Of a stretch of DNA of 64,000 nt, positions 35,248-47,754 are shown piece by piece (within the stretch, counting starts at the first letter, position 1; every line of letters starts with the position of its first letter). Made by a program: the position numbers and the translations under genes. The DNA is from Hofstenia miamia. Lineage: Eukaryota; Xenacoelomorpha; Acoela. The notes under the pieces were generated by a model. The model was not told the origin of the DNA. It worked only from the letters and a program-made list of their open reading frames with translations, and searched no databases. The stretch is from NCBI GenBank assembly GCA_004352715.1, contig SCFE01000092.1, forward strand, positions 1,297,910-1,361,909. The letters run 5' to 3'.

Positions 35248-36793
35248 ATGTATATTTTCTTGTTATGGACATCTAGCTTAAATATAATTGAAATATAACA
35301 ATGTTAAATTTTAAGCAAATTTTCAAAACCATTATTTTACATTAAAATTTAAACATCTTAAGTGGTATTTCTGTTTTAATTTTAAACAATTGACTTTTTA
35401 CAATAAATTTTTAAATGATTAATCCTATCCCGACGATAGTGTTAAATCTCTAATTTGAAGGAAGATTCAACTCTAATATATTTTAATTTTTCCAAAAATA
35501 TTGTTAGCAAGGCAAAAACCTTTAAAAATAAATATCATACCTTCATTATTTTTATACTTATACAAATATTATTCTAAAAAAGTTAGTATATTTATTACTG
35601 CCTTCAACGATTAATTCGCTTCAGAACCTCAGGTCATGGGGAAATCGATTAATTGTTTTTCTCAATGTGTTCAGTTTATCATTGAATACCAACCTGCCAA
35701 ATATTAGCGTTGTTGTGGTCTTGGAATATATTTTTCAAATATTTTGGAATTGCAATCAATTTAATATCAAAGTTTATTATGACGTCAGAGCACCAGACCA
35801 GCAACTTCTTTGGTTCTCTTAGTATTGAGAAATATGTAAGCTATAATTCTTCTAAGTTTATCCATTTTTGACACTAGTATTTCGCAAACTACAAAATTTT
35901 AAGGCATGGGGAAGCAGAAGAATCAAACACGGAAAATACATAAGGTCACTTTCACTCGTTCAGTACTGTACATTACTAACACTATGTGTGTAACAAGAAA
36001 GCATTTCAAATGTGACATTAATGTATGATGCTTAAAGAAAATTAACGAAATTATATCTTAACTATAAAATAATGCATAAAGTGTATATATCTAAGATAAA
36101 ATACTAATATAAGTTGTATATTTTGGTGTGGTTTTGGTGGTTTGGCACACAAAATGTATATATAATGAGATTATATTCGACCCTTGACTTCAAGAATTTT
36201 TTTGTTGGATAACAATATTGCGTTGTAGGAATACTGTCTCATTATATTAATGAAGAGCAAATTCATGCAAAACTGTATTTACGGTCTCCCGCAACACTTT
36301 CCAACATCACGCAAATATTTGAAAAATTTGTGGCTAATGTTCCTATATGCATGTATATAAAAAATACAATGGTGTTGTGAACTTGTGAACTAAGATTATA
36401 CAACCACCATGTTTTAATGAAGACCAAATTAATGAGCTCATATCTCTTTTCAAAATGCCCTTTTCTTATTCACGTTCTTTCCCAAAGTAAACCTTGTTAA
36501 TAAATATCCTTTTTGAAATTTGACAACTAGAAAGAATTTGCTCCAAGTGGTTTCACTAAGAATAATGACCAGCCAACGTATGGCAATAAAGCGCTTTTAT
36601 AAGGTAGCATGTCTTAACACCGCTCAGGTTAGTCACTCACTTACATTCAGCAATATTCTCTCATTGGATCATGAGACGACTTTGTGTTCGATTCAAACAC
36701 ATAGGCATACCAAATGAGTGGTATAGTTTTGCGATCAACTAGAAAAGTCCCTGCAGCTGTTTGTTAGTCGTCGTGCGCAAGTCAACTTCATTG

Positions 36794-36839
<46 letters not shown>

Positions 36840-37033
36840 NNNNNNNNNNNNNNNNNNNNNNNNNNNNNNNNNNNNNNNNNNNNNNNNNNNNNNNNNNNNN
36901 NNNNNNNNNNNNNNNNNNNNNNNNNNNNNNNNNNNNNNNNNNNNNNNNNNNNNNNNNNNNNNNNNNNNNNNNNNNNNNNNNNNNNNNNNNNNNNNNNNNN
37001 NNNNNNNNNNNNNNNNNNNNNNNNNNNNNNNNN

Positions 37034-37066
<33 letters not shown>

Positions 37067-37709
37067 AATTAATTTTTCAACTTGATATCCAGTTCTGATA
37101 AATTCGGAAAGGGCGGGGGGATTTGTCTCCAAACTGAAGAGGTGATTTCTCATTTTACATCCATAGAAATCTTCTCTTATCTGAAAAAAATTACGTCCTA
37201 CGTCCTCTGAATCCAATTAACTGCCACTTTGGGTCTTCAAATATGAGTCTGCTTCATCGCTCATCCTCTGCTCAATGAAGAATCTCTCACTTCTTTATTC
37301 TTAGTTTGCTTGTCAATGGCAAATCTAGAGCCGAAAGCCATTCCCGAATATTTCGAAATCCATTGGTATCAAAACCTACAGACCGACATCCCTCGATCCG
37401 ATTATAGCTCATCTGTTTGAGGGAGTGGTTTAAGAAAAGTATGTTTTTTCTTTAACAAATGTAAATTAATCACTTACAGGTTGGGTTACGCAAGAATGTG
37501 GCATGATTTCATAAGGTCAATAGGTTCATATGAATACTCCTAACTAGTCGCACTGAACTTGGTATTTGTTAGACAGAATTAATAGCGTTCAGAAAAAAGC
37601 GGGGAGATTAGTTATTATTCAATCATTTGTTTCCAATTAGGGAAATATCAGAGATGTTCACCTGAAGCCTATTAAAAAATTGAAAAAGAGGGCAAACTAT
37701 ATCTGTTAA

Positions 37710-37752
<43 letters not shown>

Positions 37753-37861
37753 TGATTACCATGTGCAATTGGGGCAGTTGACATGCTATATGTTAAGAAA
37801 ATAAAGCGTGAAATAAGCGTATAGATTCTGTAGCTAAGGGGCAAAAAAGTGAATTGAAGAA
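35248..37861. other. 3' flank and spacer; poly(A) signal and TA tract with gap
   Basis: AATAAA at 35402-35407 is a candidate cleavage signal for the upstream ligase. A TA tract with N 36840-37033 lies at 36795-37065, and another TA tract at 37711-37749. Near 36590-36700 short tRNA-like words (GTGTTCGATTCAAACAC) occur without a full tRNA. No other gene seen. Confidence 0.5.
35402..35407 (+). terminator. Candidate polyadenylation signal AATAAA
   Basis: Canonical AATAAA 155 nt after the stop codon of the ligase in its 3' flank. Confidence 0.4.
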
Positions 37862-39453
37862 ATGGAAGCGAGCTGCAGCCAAGTTGTCCTTACATCAGAC
37901 GAATCCGAGACACAACGACCTTCTAAGTCTGACAGTGATGAAGTTATTGCTGAAGCTGTTGTTCATGCACCAAGTCGTTCTATAGGAATAAGAACAACAA
38001 AAATGTCATCTCTTCTGCACTTACAACTGCCTTAGACAGGACAAGGACAGCATCAAGAAATGCTAAATATGTTCTCGGAGAGATGGCAACCAGTCTTGAA
38101 CAGGCCACAATCTCGATATTAACAGCAACAACAACTCTATAAAGTTGGCAAGAGTTTTGCACAGGAAAACAACAGCTCAAAAATTGAAATCAAATATTGA
38201 TCCAACTGCACCTTTAACAGTACATTGGGACGGGAAACTAATGGAAGACTTTGCAAATAAGGAACACATTGACAGACTGCCAGTCCTAATCTCAGGTGCT
38301 AATACTGAAAAACTGCTCGGGATTCCAAAATTAGCAAATGGTACTGGTGCTGCACAGGCTGACGCTGTAGTAAAGTGCCTGGAGGACTGGAATATCAGAG
38401 ATCAGGTTTTCGCCCTTTCCTTTGATACCACAACTTCGAACACAAACCTTCATTCTAGTGCGTGCACTCTCATTGAGCAAAAACTTCAGAAAGATATCCT
38501 TCACTTGCCATGTCGTCATCATATTATGGAGCTCATCATAGGAGCAGCGTTTGAGAAAAGAAGTGCTGGTTCCACTGGAACTGCATTTAAAGCTTCAAGA
38601 AATTTCAGAAACAGTGGCAGCAGATAGGTGATCACCAGTTTGAACCAGCTAGCACTGATGCTTCAGTAGAAGCTCAGGTTGTTCCATGTCGCAGTGACTT
38701 AGTTGATTTTATCCGCAAGCATTTACAGATTCATCAACGTTGTAATGACTACAAGAAATTCTTGGCTCTTGTGTATCTGGGTGAGACACCTGCACGTGGC
38801 ATTCATTTCCAAGCTCCTGGGGTAGTGGACAGAGCCAAATAGATGGCCGAAGTTATCTTTTCAATAAAAATGTGGGTTTTTCGTGAACAGTTTAAAATGA
38901 CAAGAGATGATTTTAAAGGTATTTGTGAATTGGCCATCTTTGCTGTTAAAGTGTAGTTAAGAGCATGGATGACTGCACCGACTAGAATATCCACAAACAG
39001 CTATCTCTGCAGCAATAAGACACAAACTTGGTCTGCACCTGTGATACATATCTTAAGAACTAATAACACTAGCCCTACTTGATTCCAGAGTGTCTGCTGA
39101 AGCAAAAGTGCTGATAGTTTCAGCAATAAAAGAAGTTTCTCCTGAGCATTCGCCAATGCGACCAAGAGTGGAAGTATCAGCCTTTTTGGGTCCCCGAGTT
39201 TTGCTCTGTAAATTCAATGAAATTTTTCAAACTTCTTGAATTACCGGAAACATTTCTGTCAAAAGATCCAGGTACATGGTCTGATGATGAGGATTACAAG
39301 AAAGCTCTCAAGACTGTCTCCACTTTAGTTGTTGTAAATTACAGAGCAGAACGTGGAGTTACTTCAATCCAAGACTTCAACAAGACACTGCCGAAAGGAG
39401 AAGAACAGCTACAGTTTCTTTTACAAGTTGTGACTGAACATCGAAAAATTTGA
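37862..39453 (+). pseudogene. hAT-like transposase pseudogene (SFDTT / CRHH family)
   Basis: Reads from MEASCSQVVLTSDESETQRP through successive frames to the end of the 39217-39453 frame. The longest intact piece, 38145-38627, carries VHWDGKLMEDF, LPVLISGANTEKLLGIPKL, FALSFDTTTSNTN and LPCRHHIMELIIGAAF. CRHH fits the C-x-x-H motif of hAT enzymes and the Asp in SFDTT a catalytic acid. The next frame (about 38600-38955) gives FQKQWQQIGDHQFEPA and later VVDRAK-stop-MAEVIFSIKMW. Then LALLDSRVSAEAKVLI, and at the end VNYRAERGVTSIQDFNKTLP and LQFLLQVVTEHRK. Lesions include at least four frameshifts and stops that replace likely Trp or Tyr codons (near 38837, 38954 and 39047). I know this protein type from other invertebrate genomes, but the hAT assignment rests mainly on the C-x-x-H motif. 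TA tracts lie on both sides (37711-37749, 39546-39610). Confidence 0.7.
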
Positions 39454-40534
39454 TAATGTCATACAATTATGACAACAACTGCCTGTTTAACAATCGCTAT
39501 CATGTAGTTTGTTGGTGTTAACAATACGGCAATACGGCCACCCTAATATATATATAAATTTATATATATATATTTATATTTATATAAATAAATATATATG
39601 TGTATATTTTNTAACACGAAGATTCACGTAACATAAATTGTTCAGTAAATTAGGCGCAATAGACGAGTCTCCAAACAGATAGCTGTCAATAGAACAAAAC
39701 AGCAATGTTTTGCACAATATTCACTAATCGATGTCGGTTTAAGCATGTAGTGTTGTGTATACTTATAAAAAATATAATATAGCAACAACAAATGCTCAAA
39801 AATATATTTCTTTGAAATAAGGATAAAAATGGACTTGAGAATCGAATGAAATAATCACAAGTAATGGAAAATTTATTAATATTTCAAAATCATTGATAAT
39901 AAATGCATAAATATGCCAGCCTCTGTGTTTTTTTAATAGCAAATTAAAATCAAACAGCTGAACCACTGTAAATGCACAAAAATGAAAAGCAATCAAAAAT
40001 ACATTTATGTGTTGGATGCAATTTTGATTAGTGAATAAATCAAAAATCTTGTAGACGATATATTTTTCTAGGAAATGGTTGGCAAAAAGAGGTTTTGTTG
40101 TCTGGGTGGCATACTACATATTTTAATAGAGATGAACCTCAGCAAGCACTAAAATAACCAGAGAATGACCTGAAGAATTGCGGTTTATTAAGTAGTCCTT
40201 CTTTCTATCAAATTTATGAGAAACTACAAAGGACATTCACGTTGTGTTTAGAATCGGTAAAATCAATTTTGTGAGGTCAAGTATGGTATGCACATGCTGT
40301 AATTAAAACAGTTTGACTTTGATAAATCGCAACTAAATCTGGTCTTAACCCATTTTTTGTCAAGACAGGTAATATTGAGCTCAGCCTCTATTTATTTAGT
40401 CCATATTAGTATTATGCCCACAAAAATAATTTTGGCTATAATACAGCTTTTCTAAGTTTATATCACATTCCCTNTTTCATCAATGCTCATAGTGCCAATA
40501 GGTCTTTGTATCCAACATTGCATGCATATATACA

Positions 40535-40568
<34 letters not shown>

Positions 40569-41798
40569 TGCTAAATGTTTTTTTAAAATTTCACCATGAC
40601 CACATTTCCAAACATAAACCCTTGAAATGTTGCAGGGTTGTGTCTTTTTATGCTACCTACCTGCGGGGGTAATGGCTAAAAAATGGGAATTTTGGGAAGA
40701 AAGTTCCTTAGAAATTTCAGATGGTTTCCCACCAAATTTTTGGTTTTTTCATTTTCCATAGCAAAAAGGGACCGAATTATAATAAATTAACTATGGGGAT
40801 TTGTTTACTTTAGAGAGCTTGCTATGGAATTGGGATGTCAACACCAGGGAGGTAAGCGGGCGATGGGCTTCAAAAAGACTTGGGTCCCGCCCTACATTAA
40901 AACATTAGAGTAATATATAACAATTACATGTTTCTGTATGGAAATGAATAAGTGTTAAAATCTATTTAGGTTGTAAAAAAATCGATTGAATTGGTACAAT
41001 TTTATAAAACGTTAATTTTAGAGACCTAAATTAACTGAACTATTGAAAATAATTAACTACAGAGAGGTTTACTTTAGAATCGTTGTTTTTACTGATATGC
41101 TTATAATTTTAATGGGAGAGAGAATAACTTTAGAGAGGTTTGACTGTATACAAAAATATTTCATAAACGTTTGTTACCATAAACTCCACATAAATTATGT
41201 GTAGAGAAATCTATGTAACTAGTAACCAACAAATAATTTAATATACAAAATGTTATAATTTTACAGAAAATTCCATTCTGCTATTACAGTTGGATCAGTA
41301 CTATTGATGTAGCAACTCTACGACAAATGCAAAAAGAGTGTAATTGCTTAACGATTGTAGTGAAAGACTAAGGTTCAAGCATCAACCAATCGTAATATAG
41401 TTGTATTTTTGAAAACTATTTATTTTGTAAAATTGTATTTTGAAATTTTACATTCTATTGCATAATAGCCTTTCATTTAAGAATCATTTGACACACAAAC
41501 TGACCTAGAACCTGACAGACAAGCTTGGTACCTTGGAAATGATGGCGTACTATTGAAAATGAGTCTTGCAAAATAATCTTAGCAAAATAGAAAAGGTGGA
41601 AATGAGGTCAATGGCAAAGATTTCAAATTTTGAAGAAAATGAATTTGGCTTAATAGTCGAATTTCCCAAAAAATTTGAATTCAAAGCGAAGTTTAACATA
41701 GTTTTTATTCATATAGTTATGTAAAGCTTTCAACATACACAAAATATTCATAAATTGATATTATGTTTACTGTGGTCATTTAAATATTGAATTCTAGA
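39454..41798. other. Spacer with TA tracts and a pogo/Tigger-like end
   Basis: TA tracts at 39546-39610 and 40535-40566; single N at 39611 and 40474. At 41126-41148 the sequence AACTTTAGAGAGGTTTGACT followed by GTA is, in reverse complement, TACAGTCAAACCTCTCTAAA, the form of pogo/Tigger-type ends. Related TTTACTTTAGAGAG words occur at about 40807 and 41068. No transposase or host gene seen. Confidence 0.45.
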
Positions 41799-41804
41799 TT
41801 TATT
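41799..41804 (-). terminator. Candidate polyadenylation signal AATAAA
   Basis: AATAAA on the minus strand about 26 nt past the stop codon of the minus-strand ligase; a second one lies at 41703-41708. Confidence 0.4.
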
Positions 41805-41830
41805 AAAATGTTGAAAAAATTGCTGAACAG

Positions 41831-43450
41831 TTATTGATTTTGATCTCTCAAAATACGACGCAAGATTTTCCCCGATGGTGATTTAGGAATGACATCAATA
41901 AATTCCACGCCACCCTTTAATTGTTTATAGGGTGCAACCTTTTCCTTAACGAACTGCTTTAACTCGTCTTCAGAAACAGGGTTTTTCTTATCTAGAACAA
42001 CATAAGCCTTAGGAAGTTCTCCCGCAGTTTCATCTTTCACCCCAATTACAGCACAATCCTTGACAGAGGAATGTGTCAGTAAAAGTTCTTCTAATTCAGC
42101 AGGCGGTACTTGGTAGCCTTTGTACTTAATCAACTCTTTCAATCTGTCTGTTATCCAAAAGTATCCCTCTTCATTACATCGACCAATGTCACCTGTTTTT
42201 AGCCATAATTCCCCATCTATTTCTTCAAAACTATTCTTGGTCATTTGGGGATTATTAATGTAATGTAGCATATTTCCTTTTGACTTACAGATAATCTCGC
42301 CGTCTTCACCAATTGGAACAACTTTTCGTGAATCTACATTGACTATCTTTACTTCAGTACCATCTACGAGCTTACCAACAGTTCCAGAACCTAGCAGTTC
42401 TATAGAAGTATCCGGCCTTGTGATTGTCAATGCAGCTCCACACTCTGTTAAACCATAGCCTTGAGCAAACAAATAATTAGGATTTGTAAATTTAGACTGA
42501 AGAATAGTTATTAATTCTTTTGCGAGTGGTGCAGCACCACTACCAACGCTCTTTACAGAAGAAAGATCATAATCTGTTGTACTTTCATCTTTTGCTAAGT
42601 GCACAATTATCGGAGGCACAAGCAATAAGTGATTTGCTCTATAATTTTCTATGCCTGCAACAAATTTTAAATAGTTGAATCTTTTTTGGAAAACTAAGGC
42701 TGCAGAACTTAAAACGGACGCAAATATGCAAACATACAGCCCATAAATGTGCGAAAATGGTGGTACAGCAAAAACAACATCTCCTCTTTCGAGAAATAAG
42801 GTTTTTGATATGGAAAAACAGGTCAAAAAAGCGCTTTCGTGATTTAATGCGACACCTTTGCTGCGACCTGTTGTTCCACTTGAATATAAAATACACAAGA
42901 TATCATTTTGATTATCGAAGTCGTACATGGGAATATTGCTGGATATTCCTTTTGTCATGTCTGAGAAGTTGTAAATTTGAAAAGAATTATTTTGCTTTTG
43001 GACTATTTCTTTTTCTAAAACAATGATAGCAGACACACTGGTACCTTCACTTGCAGCAATGTATTTTTCAAGGTATTCATTGCTTGTGACCAAAACTTTA
43101 GTTTTAGTGTCCTTCAGAACATAATTGAGTTCTTCTTTAGAATACAAGTGATTAGCGGTGCATACAACACAGCCTGATCCAATGACACCCAAAACCGCAA
43201 CGGGATATTCAATTCTGCTGTGCGAGCAAATTGTAACAACATCACCCTTTGTAACATTGAGAACAGTTCTTAAGTTATTTGCAAGCTGAATACTCTTTGT
43301 TCTTAGTTCTTTGTATGATATACTAACATTGTGTGAATCATCAATGTATGCTAGGTTTTCATCTTCTGATCTACTATTTAAATGTCCGAATATATGTTGC
43401 GCAAATGAATGAGAAGGAAGGCTTATGCGTTCACCAGCAAAGTGAGACAT
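41831..43450 (-). CDS. 4CL/luciferase-like acyl-CoA ligase (ANL superfamily), copy 2, intact
   Basis: Same length as copy 1 (539 residues from MSHFAG) and aligning with it essentially without gaps. It keeps LYSSGTTGRSKGV, AQGYGLTE, LWLKTGDIG, the [20 protein letters not shown] hinge and [11 protein letters not shown] with the catalytic Lys. The expected role is ATP-dependent acyl-adenylate then acyl-CoA formation. The longer frame begins at 43495, but those 15 codons differ from copy 1, and a strong 3' splice site (TTATTCATTCTTAG) falls between, so 43450 is the better start. The C-terminus RDQNQ lacks a PTS1 signal. Intronless. It faces away from the pseudogene copy at 52186-53772, with which it shares an identical 234-bp tract (41921-42154). 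Substrate unknown. Confidence 0.93.
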   Translation of the reverse strand: MSHFAGERISLPSHSFAQHIFGHLNSRSEDENLAYIDDSHNVSISYKELRTKSIQLANNLRTVLNVTKGDVVTICSHSRIEYPVAVLGVIGSGCVVCTANHLYSKEELNYVLKDTKTKVLVTSNEYLEKYIAASEGTSVSAIIVLEKEIVQKQNNSFQIYNFSDMTKGISSNIPMYDFDNQNDILCILYSSGTTGRSKGVALNHESAFLTCFSISKTLFLERGDVVFAVPPFSHIYGLYVCIFASVLSSAALVFQKRFNYLKFVAGIENYRANHLLLVPPIIVHLAKDESTTDYDLSSVKSVGSGAAPLAKELITILQSKFTNPNYLFAQGYGLTECGAALTITRPDTSIELLGSGTVGKLVDGTEVKIVNVDSRKVVPIGEDGEIICKSKGNMLHYINNPQMTKNSFEEIDGELWLKTGDIGRCNEEGYFWITDRLKELIKYKGYQVPPAELEELLLTHSSVKDCAVIGVKDETAGELPKAYVVLDKKNPVSEDELKQFVKEKVAPYKQLKGGVEFIDVIPKSPSGKILRRILRDQNQ

Positions 43451-43457
43451 TTTCTCT

Positions 43458-43459
43458 CT
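43458..43459 (-). promoter_or_regulatory. Candidate 3' splice acceptor before copy 2
   Basis: On the minus strand TTTATTCATTCTTAG is followed by AGAGAAA and then ATG. The 7-nt spacing is the same as in copy 3. Confidence 0.5.
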
Positions 43460-44079
43460 AAGAATGAATAAACCACAATATTGGCTTAACCTCAAACTTC
43501 AAAAGCAATAGTGTAAATAGAAATCTGTTTAGATATTGCTTATCGTAATGAAATGTTTGTTTCGGAAGAATGTAATCAAAGATATCAGCTAGCCAACAAT
43601 TAGGCCATCTAAATTCAAAGTTTTAAAAGAAATTGTTTTAGTTCAATAGAAATGATCGGTCCTGGTCCCAATCTAATCTTGCGAGTATTGGTCATGGTCT
43701 CAATGCCCGGTTCGGTATATATGTTTTTGGCCAGAAGCAGATTAAACATATATGTGCAAGTTTGATACTGTGAGTAGATATTACATGTAGTTATATTTTT
43801 TATCAATTGCAAATGTGTGGATTTGGTACCAGTTGAGGTTGAAATTGAAGAGTTGTTCATGGGCAAATTAAAAACAAACTGTACAAAGCTGCAGCACTTT
43901 ACTTATATTTCCCAATTACTCAACTTGTAAATGTCAGCATTCTAACAAAAAGGTATCCGTTTAGTTAGGACTAACAAACATGCCCCCGTCATGGGCGAAC
44001 TCAGTCAATATCAAGTTTTTAAACTGCGTTGTTGCAATTCATATCAAACAAATTCTAAATGATCACCTCCAATTTCCTC

Positions 44080-44980
44080 ACAAGGTGAAGTCTGCACTCC
44101 TTTTGTTCTGATAAATATGCTGGACGAAATCTCAGCTCTTGACAATCTGCGAATCAATGGTGTAGTTTTGCACATATTCGACTCCAGCAAGGCGTTAGAC
44201 GTCATCAGCGACCAGCACCTACACAAGAAAACGCACTGCACTAGTTTGATGCTTTGGCTCAGCAGCTATCAGCTCATCGATCGCCAACAGGGGAGTACCT
44301 CAATTATCTATTCTGGGTACGATTCTTTACGTGGCATAAACCTACGATCGTTTTGCCCACCTTCCAGGTATCTATTTACAAAAATTCTCCAATGGTATAT
44401 TAACCATTACATCTATTCTGAAGGATATTATCACTACCGAATATTTAAATATTAAGGAATGGAGCAACTTAAACAAACTCAGATCATCAGCCAAAAACCT
44501 AAGCAAATCGTATTTAGGAAATGCTTTCTTCCACTTCCAGACGACTTGGATGTTGTAACAGAGAGAAAAATCCTCGGTGTTATCATCTCAAAGGACCTAA
44601 TAGATTGGAATATACATGTGAACGATATATCAAAAATGCATTACAGCATCTTTCTATTATACTTTTGCTCAAAGCCTTCTGAAACACTGAAGACACTTTT
44701 TGAATCTGTGATACTCTCGATCCTAGGTTAGGACTATAAGCAGTGCTATTTCCATTGATGATTCTATTCAAACATCGCTACAGGCTACTCCACCTGGCCT
44801 CAAGTCTTCACACACAGGCGCACACTTTATACGAGTTACTTCCGAAAAAATTCAAAAGAAATCCATGAAGTTTGATGTATGTCAGAACACGAACCAGTCT
44901 AAGAGAAAATTAATTCATTTCGTTTTAAACAAGACTCACTATGCTGTTAAATCTTTCAATTGAATTTAGATTATCATATT
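44080..44980 (+). mobile_element. Decayed LINE reverse transcriptase fragment
   Basis: The plus strand at about 44110-44290 gives NGVVLHIFDSSKALDVISDQ, a decayed form of the DFSKAFD motif of non-LTR reverse transcriptases, then LWLSSYQLIDRQQ (usual form: SYLxxRxQ). At 44459-44731 it gives the later part: SQKPKQIVFRKC, ERKILGVIISKDLIDWNIHV and LKTLFESVILSIL. The stretch that should hold the catalytic YxDD is missing or unrecognisable. After 44780 patches such as RTRTSL and FILF resemble LINE C-termini. Not functional. Confidence 0.65.
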
Positions 44981-45756
44981 TGTAAATTATACTTTTTATA
45001 AATAAATGCTTGTCTTTCTTTTTTGTTGACTCTTCCTGTCAAGGACAAGCTTTGAACTAAATGTGAAAATTTCAAATTTTCTAAATCTAATAAATTTAAC
45101 ATTATTGATTATTTAGCAAACTTAAGACTGTACTAATAAAAGATCTCTTGTTTTTTTAAAACTTTATCAATTTTAAATATACATGGTATATATGCATGTA
45201 ATTTTTCCTTTGTATCCAAAAGAATTTCATTTGAAAGAGTATTTTAAAAATCACCTCTTAGAATCATTTGAATTATTTCTAGTTCAATTGCATATTTCAT
45301 GGTCATGTAGGATACAATAGTACCACAGTTTTTTTGTACATTTTGCGAATTTTTCCAAAATATTACTGCGCAGCTGGTGCTTCATGGCAAATTATTATAA
45401 GGCTTGGAAGGAATGATTTACAAAATATATGTCACGTGCAATGCTAATTTTTTTAGTGCGTGATTCTCACTAACTGTGAAATTCAGAAAACAAATTTCTT
45501 TAGGGTAAATGTAGAGAATACAAGATTGTAAGTAGTATCACAACACCAGAATTAACCAAAAGCTTTCTTGACTTCAACATTATTTCAAAGAAGACAGGGG
45601 CGCAGTGCCTTTGTGAAAAACATTGAGAGAAGATGCAAAGCTCATCTCACCCACTTAACCATCTTATATCTGCTGTCAGAGACCCTTCAATGTCTCTAAG
45701 GTACCAACAAAATTACGACTATCATATTCGAATTAATCGACTGACGAATGAATTCC

Positions 45757-45825
45757 TTACTTGCTTGCTTAATTACTTGCTAACTTACTTGCTTACTTAG
45801 AGAGAGAGAGAGAGAGAGAGAGAGA
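45757..45825. repeat. (AG)n and degenerate ACTTGCTT tandem tail
   Basis: AG repeats at 45799-45825 follow a stretch of ACTTGCTT/ACTTGCTA units (about 45757-45798). On the minus strand this lies directly past the 3' end of the LINE, where a simple-repeat tail is expected. Confidence 0.7.
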
Positions 45826-47745
45826 TATTTATTTCACCTTAATTGCAACCAAAAGGTTGAAAAATATAAGGTAATAACTATAAACTACCATTTACAAACA
45901 TATATTTATATATATATGTCTATATATGTTTATATATCTATCATTTTCCATATGTAACCAAATTCATTGCTGCTATTTGACTATAGACAAAACTTTTCTC
46001 CATTCTGGAAGTTCGATGAGGGAAGGAGTAATCACGAATGTTACGTAAATTATAATCTAAATTCCGTATGTTTGGCACAAAATGACTCAGTGGGTGATTT
46101 TCTTTGTTTTGGATTTTTTGCCAAAGTTTAGTACAGCATGAATTCCGTCGATCACTTAGAGATTGACACTTGCTGATAAGACATGCTGCTTCATATTTAA
46201 AATTTGGAAAAATTATCCTCAGAGCACGCTTTTGAATGCGTTCCAAATCCTTTGATTGTTCTTTAGCTATTGCGTTGCTCCAAACGGGTGAACAGTACTC
46301 TAGAATAGGGCGTATTAATGATGTGTAGATTTGAATTAGATGAGATGATGGAATATCAACCATTTTAAGAATTCGGAGAAAATGCAATCTTTTGGCGGCT
46401 TTTTCTTCCCATGTGAGATTGTCTTGAACTACTAATCCAAGGAGTTTAGCTGATTGAACTCGCTGAATACTATCATCTGTTATTTGAACTTCAGATGGCA
46501 AGTTAAAGTTATGCAAGGGACAAATAGTAATTTCTTTTGATTTTATTAAATTAAGTTGCATAAGCGATTTGCTGGCCCAATTTTTCACTTTGTGAACTAA
46601 ACATTCAGATTCTGAAGGACTATCACGCGAGCAAACTTCCCAGATTGTTAGATCGTCCACATATTTGACTCTGTTGGGCCAAAAACTCATTAAAGAGTTA
46701 ACAAAAAGTATAAAAAGCAAGGTCCAAGTTTGGTTCCTTGAGGTACTCCTGCATACAACGTATTCCACAATGAAAGTGTTCCGCAAGGTAAACGAACTCT
46801 TTGTTGACGACCAGATAAAAAGCTTATGATCCAGTTGCATGTATAGTTGCTAACGTTAATTTCTCTCAGTCTGTTAATTAATATTGGATGACTAACTAAA
46901 TCAAAAGCCTTTCTGAAGTCAATTAAAAATATTCGTATGTATTGCCCAGTGCTTTCCAATTGATTTATCCAATTACGTGTCATATCAAGGAGTGCGTATA
47001 GGGTGGAACGACCCGGGATAACTCCATACTGTTTGGGATCTAGACTGCTACATATTTTCTCAATAAGTTCCTTTTCCAATAAAATCTCTTCTGCTATTTT
47101 CGCAACAGGGTGTGTTATAGAAATTGGTCGAAGATCTTTTCTTACGTTTTTAACCGGCTTATTTTTCTCTAAACAGGTCACATTAGCGCATGTAAAGGGG
47201 GAAGCATTATACGTTGAAAATGAATGATTTAATAAGGCAGATATGGGAAATGCCAGTTCATAACAGTATTCTTTGAGAATCCAGGTGGGAATGGTAATGC
47301 CATGAATATCAGGACCTGTTGACTTATGAATGTTTAATGCTTTCAATTTCAGAAAAGTTTGATATTCACTGATAAATATAGGGTTTTCGTTTAAAGATGG
47401 AATCACCATATCTGATGCAGTTATAAGTTCATACTCGTTAGTAATTGTAGTAAACTCGTTATTAATGCAATTTGCAAATGTAATCTTATCCATAGATAAA
47501 AAATTATCACCAAGTGAAAGCTCTTTTTTAGAAGACTCAACGGATATGCCACCAACTTTCTTTATTTGAGCCCACCAATCTTTTGGTTTAGATGATTTAA
47601 GATCAGCAATAACACGGTTGTAATATTCTTTGCGAGTAATTTCTAATTTGCGGTTTATAGTATTTCTTAGCCTACGATATAAAGAAAATTTCTTTTTTCG
47701 TAGGGCGTATTGTTTGTTACTTGTTACTTGCCATAGTTTTAGAAA
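45826..47745 (-). mobile_element. CR1-like LINE, 5'-truncated, with one main frameshift in the reverse transcriptase
   Basis: The minus strand is open from about 47745 through the frame start at 47493. It passes KDWWAQIKKVGG, the reverse transcriptase motifs STGPDIHGITIPTWILKEY, LRPISITHPVAKIAEEI, QYGVIPGRSTLYALL, FLIDFRKAFDLVSHPIL and AGVPQGTKLGP, then shifts frame near 46720. The next frame (46840-45941) continues ILFVNSLMSFW, the catalytic YVDDLTIW, SAKLLGLVVQDNLTWEEK, IYTSLIRPILEYCSPVW and LERIQKRALRIIFP. The motif set suits the CR1/Jockey side of the non-LTR elements. No endonuclease domain remains. The 5' edge runs into the duplicated 958-bp segment, so truncation and assembly cannot be separated. 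Only one clear frameshift suggests a fairly recent copy. Confidence 0.85.
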
Positions 47746-47754
47746 AAATATTGT

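Noticed and set aside
42639-43026. 85- and 89-codon frames on both strands within ligase copy 2
   Set aside because: Shadows of the intact ligase coding sequence in other frames.
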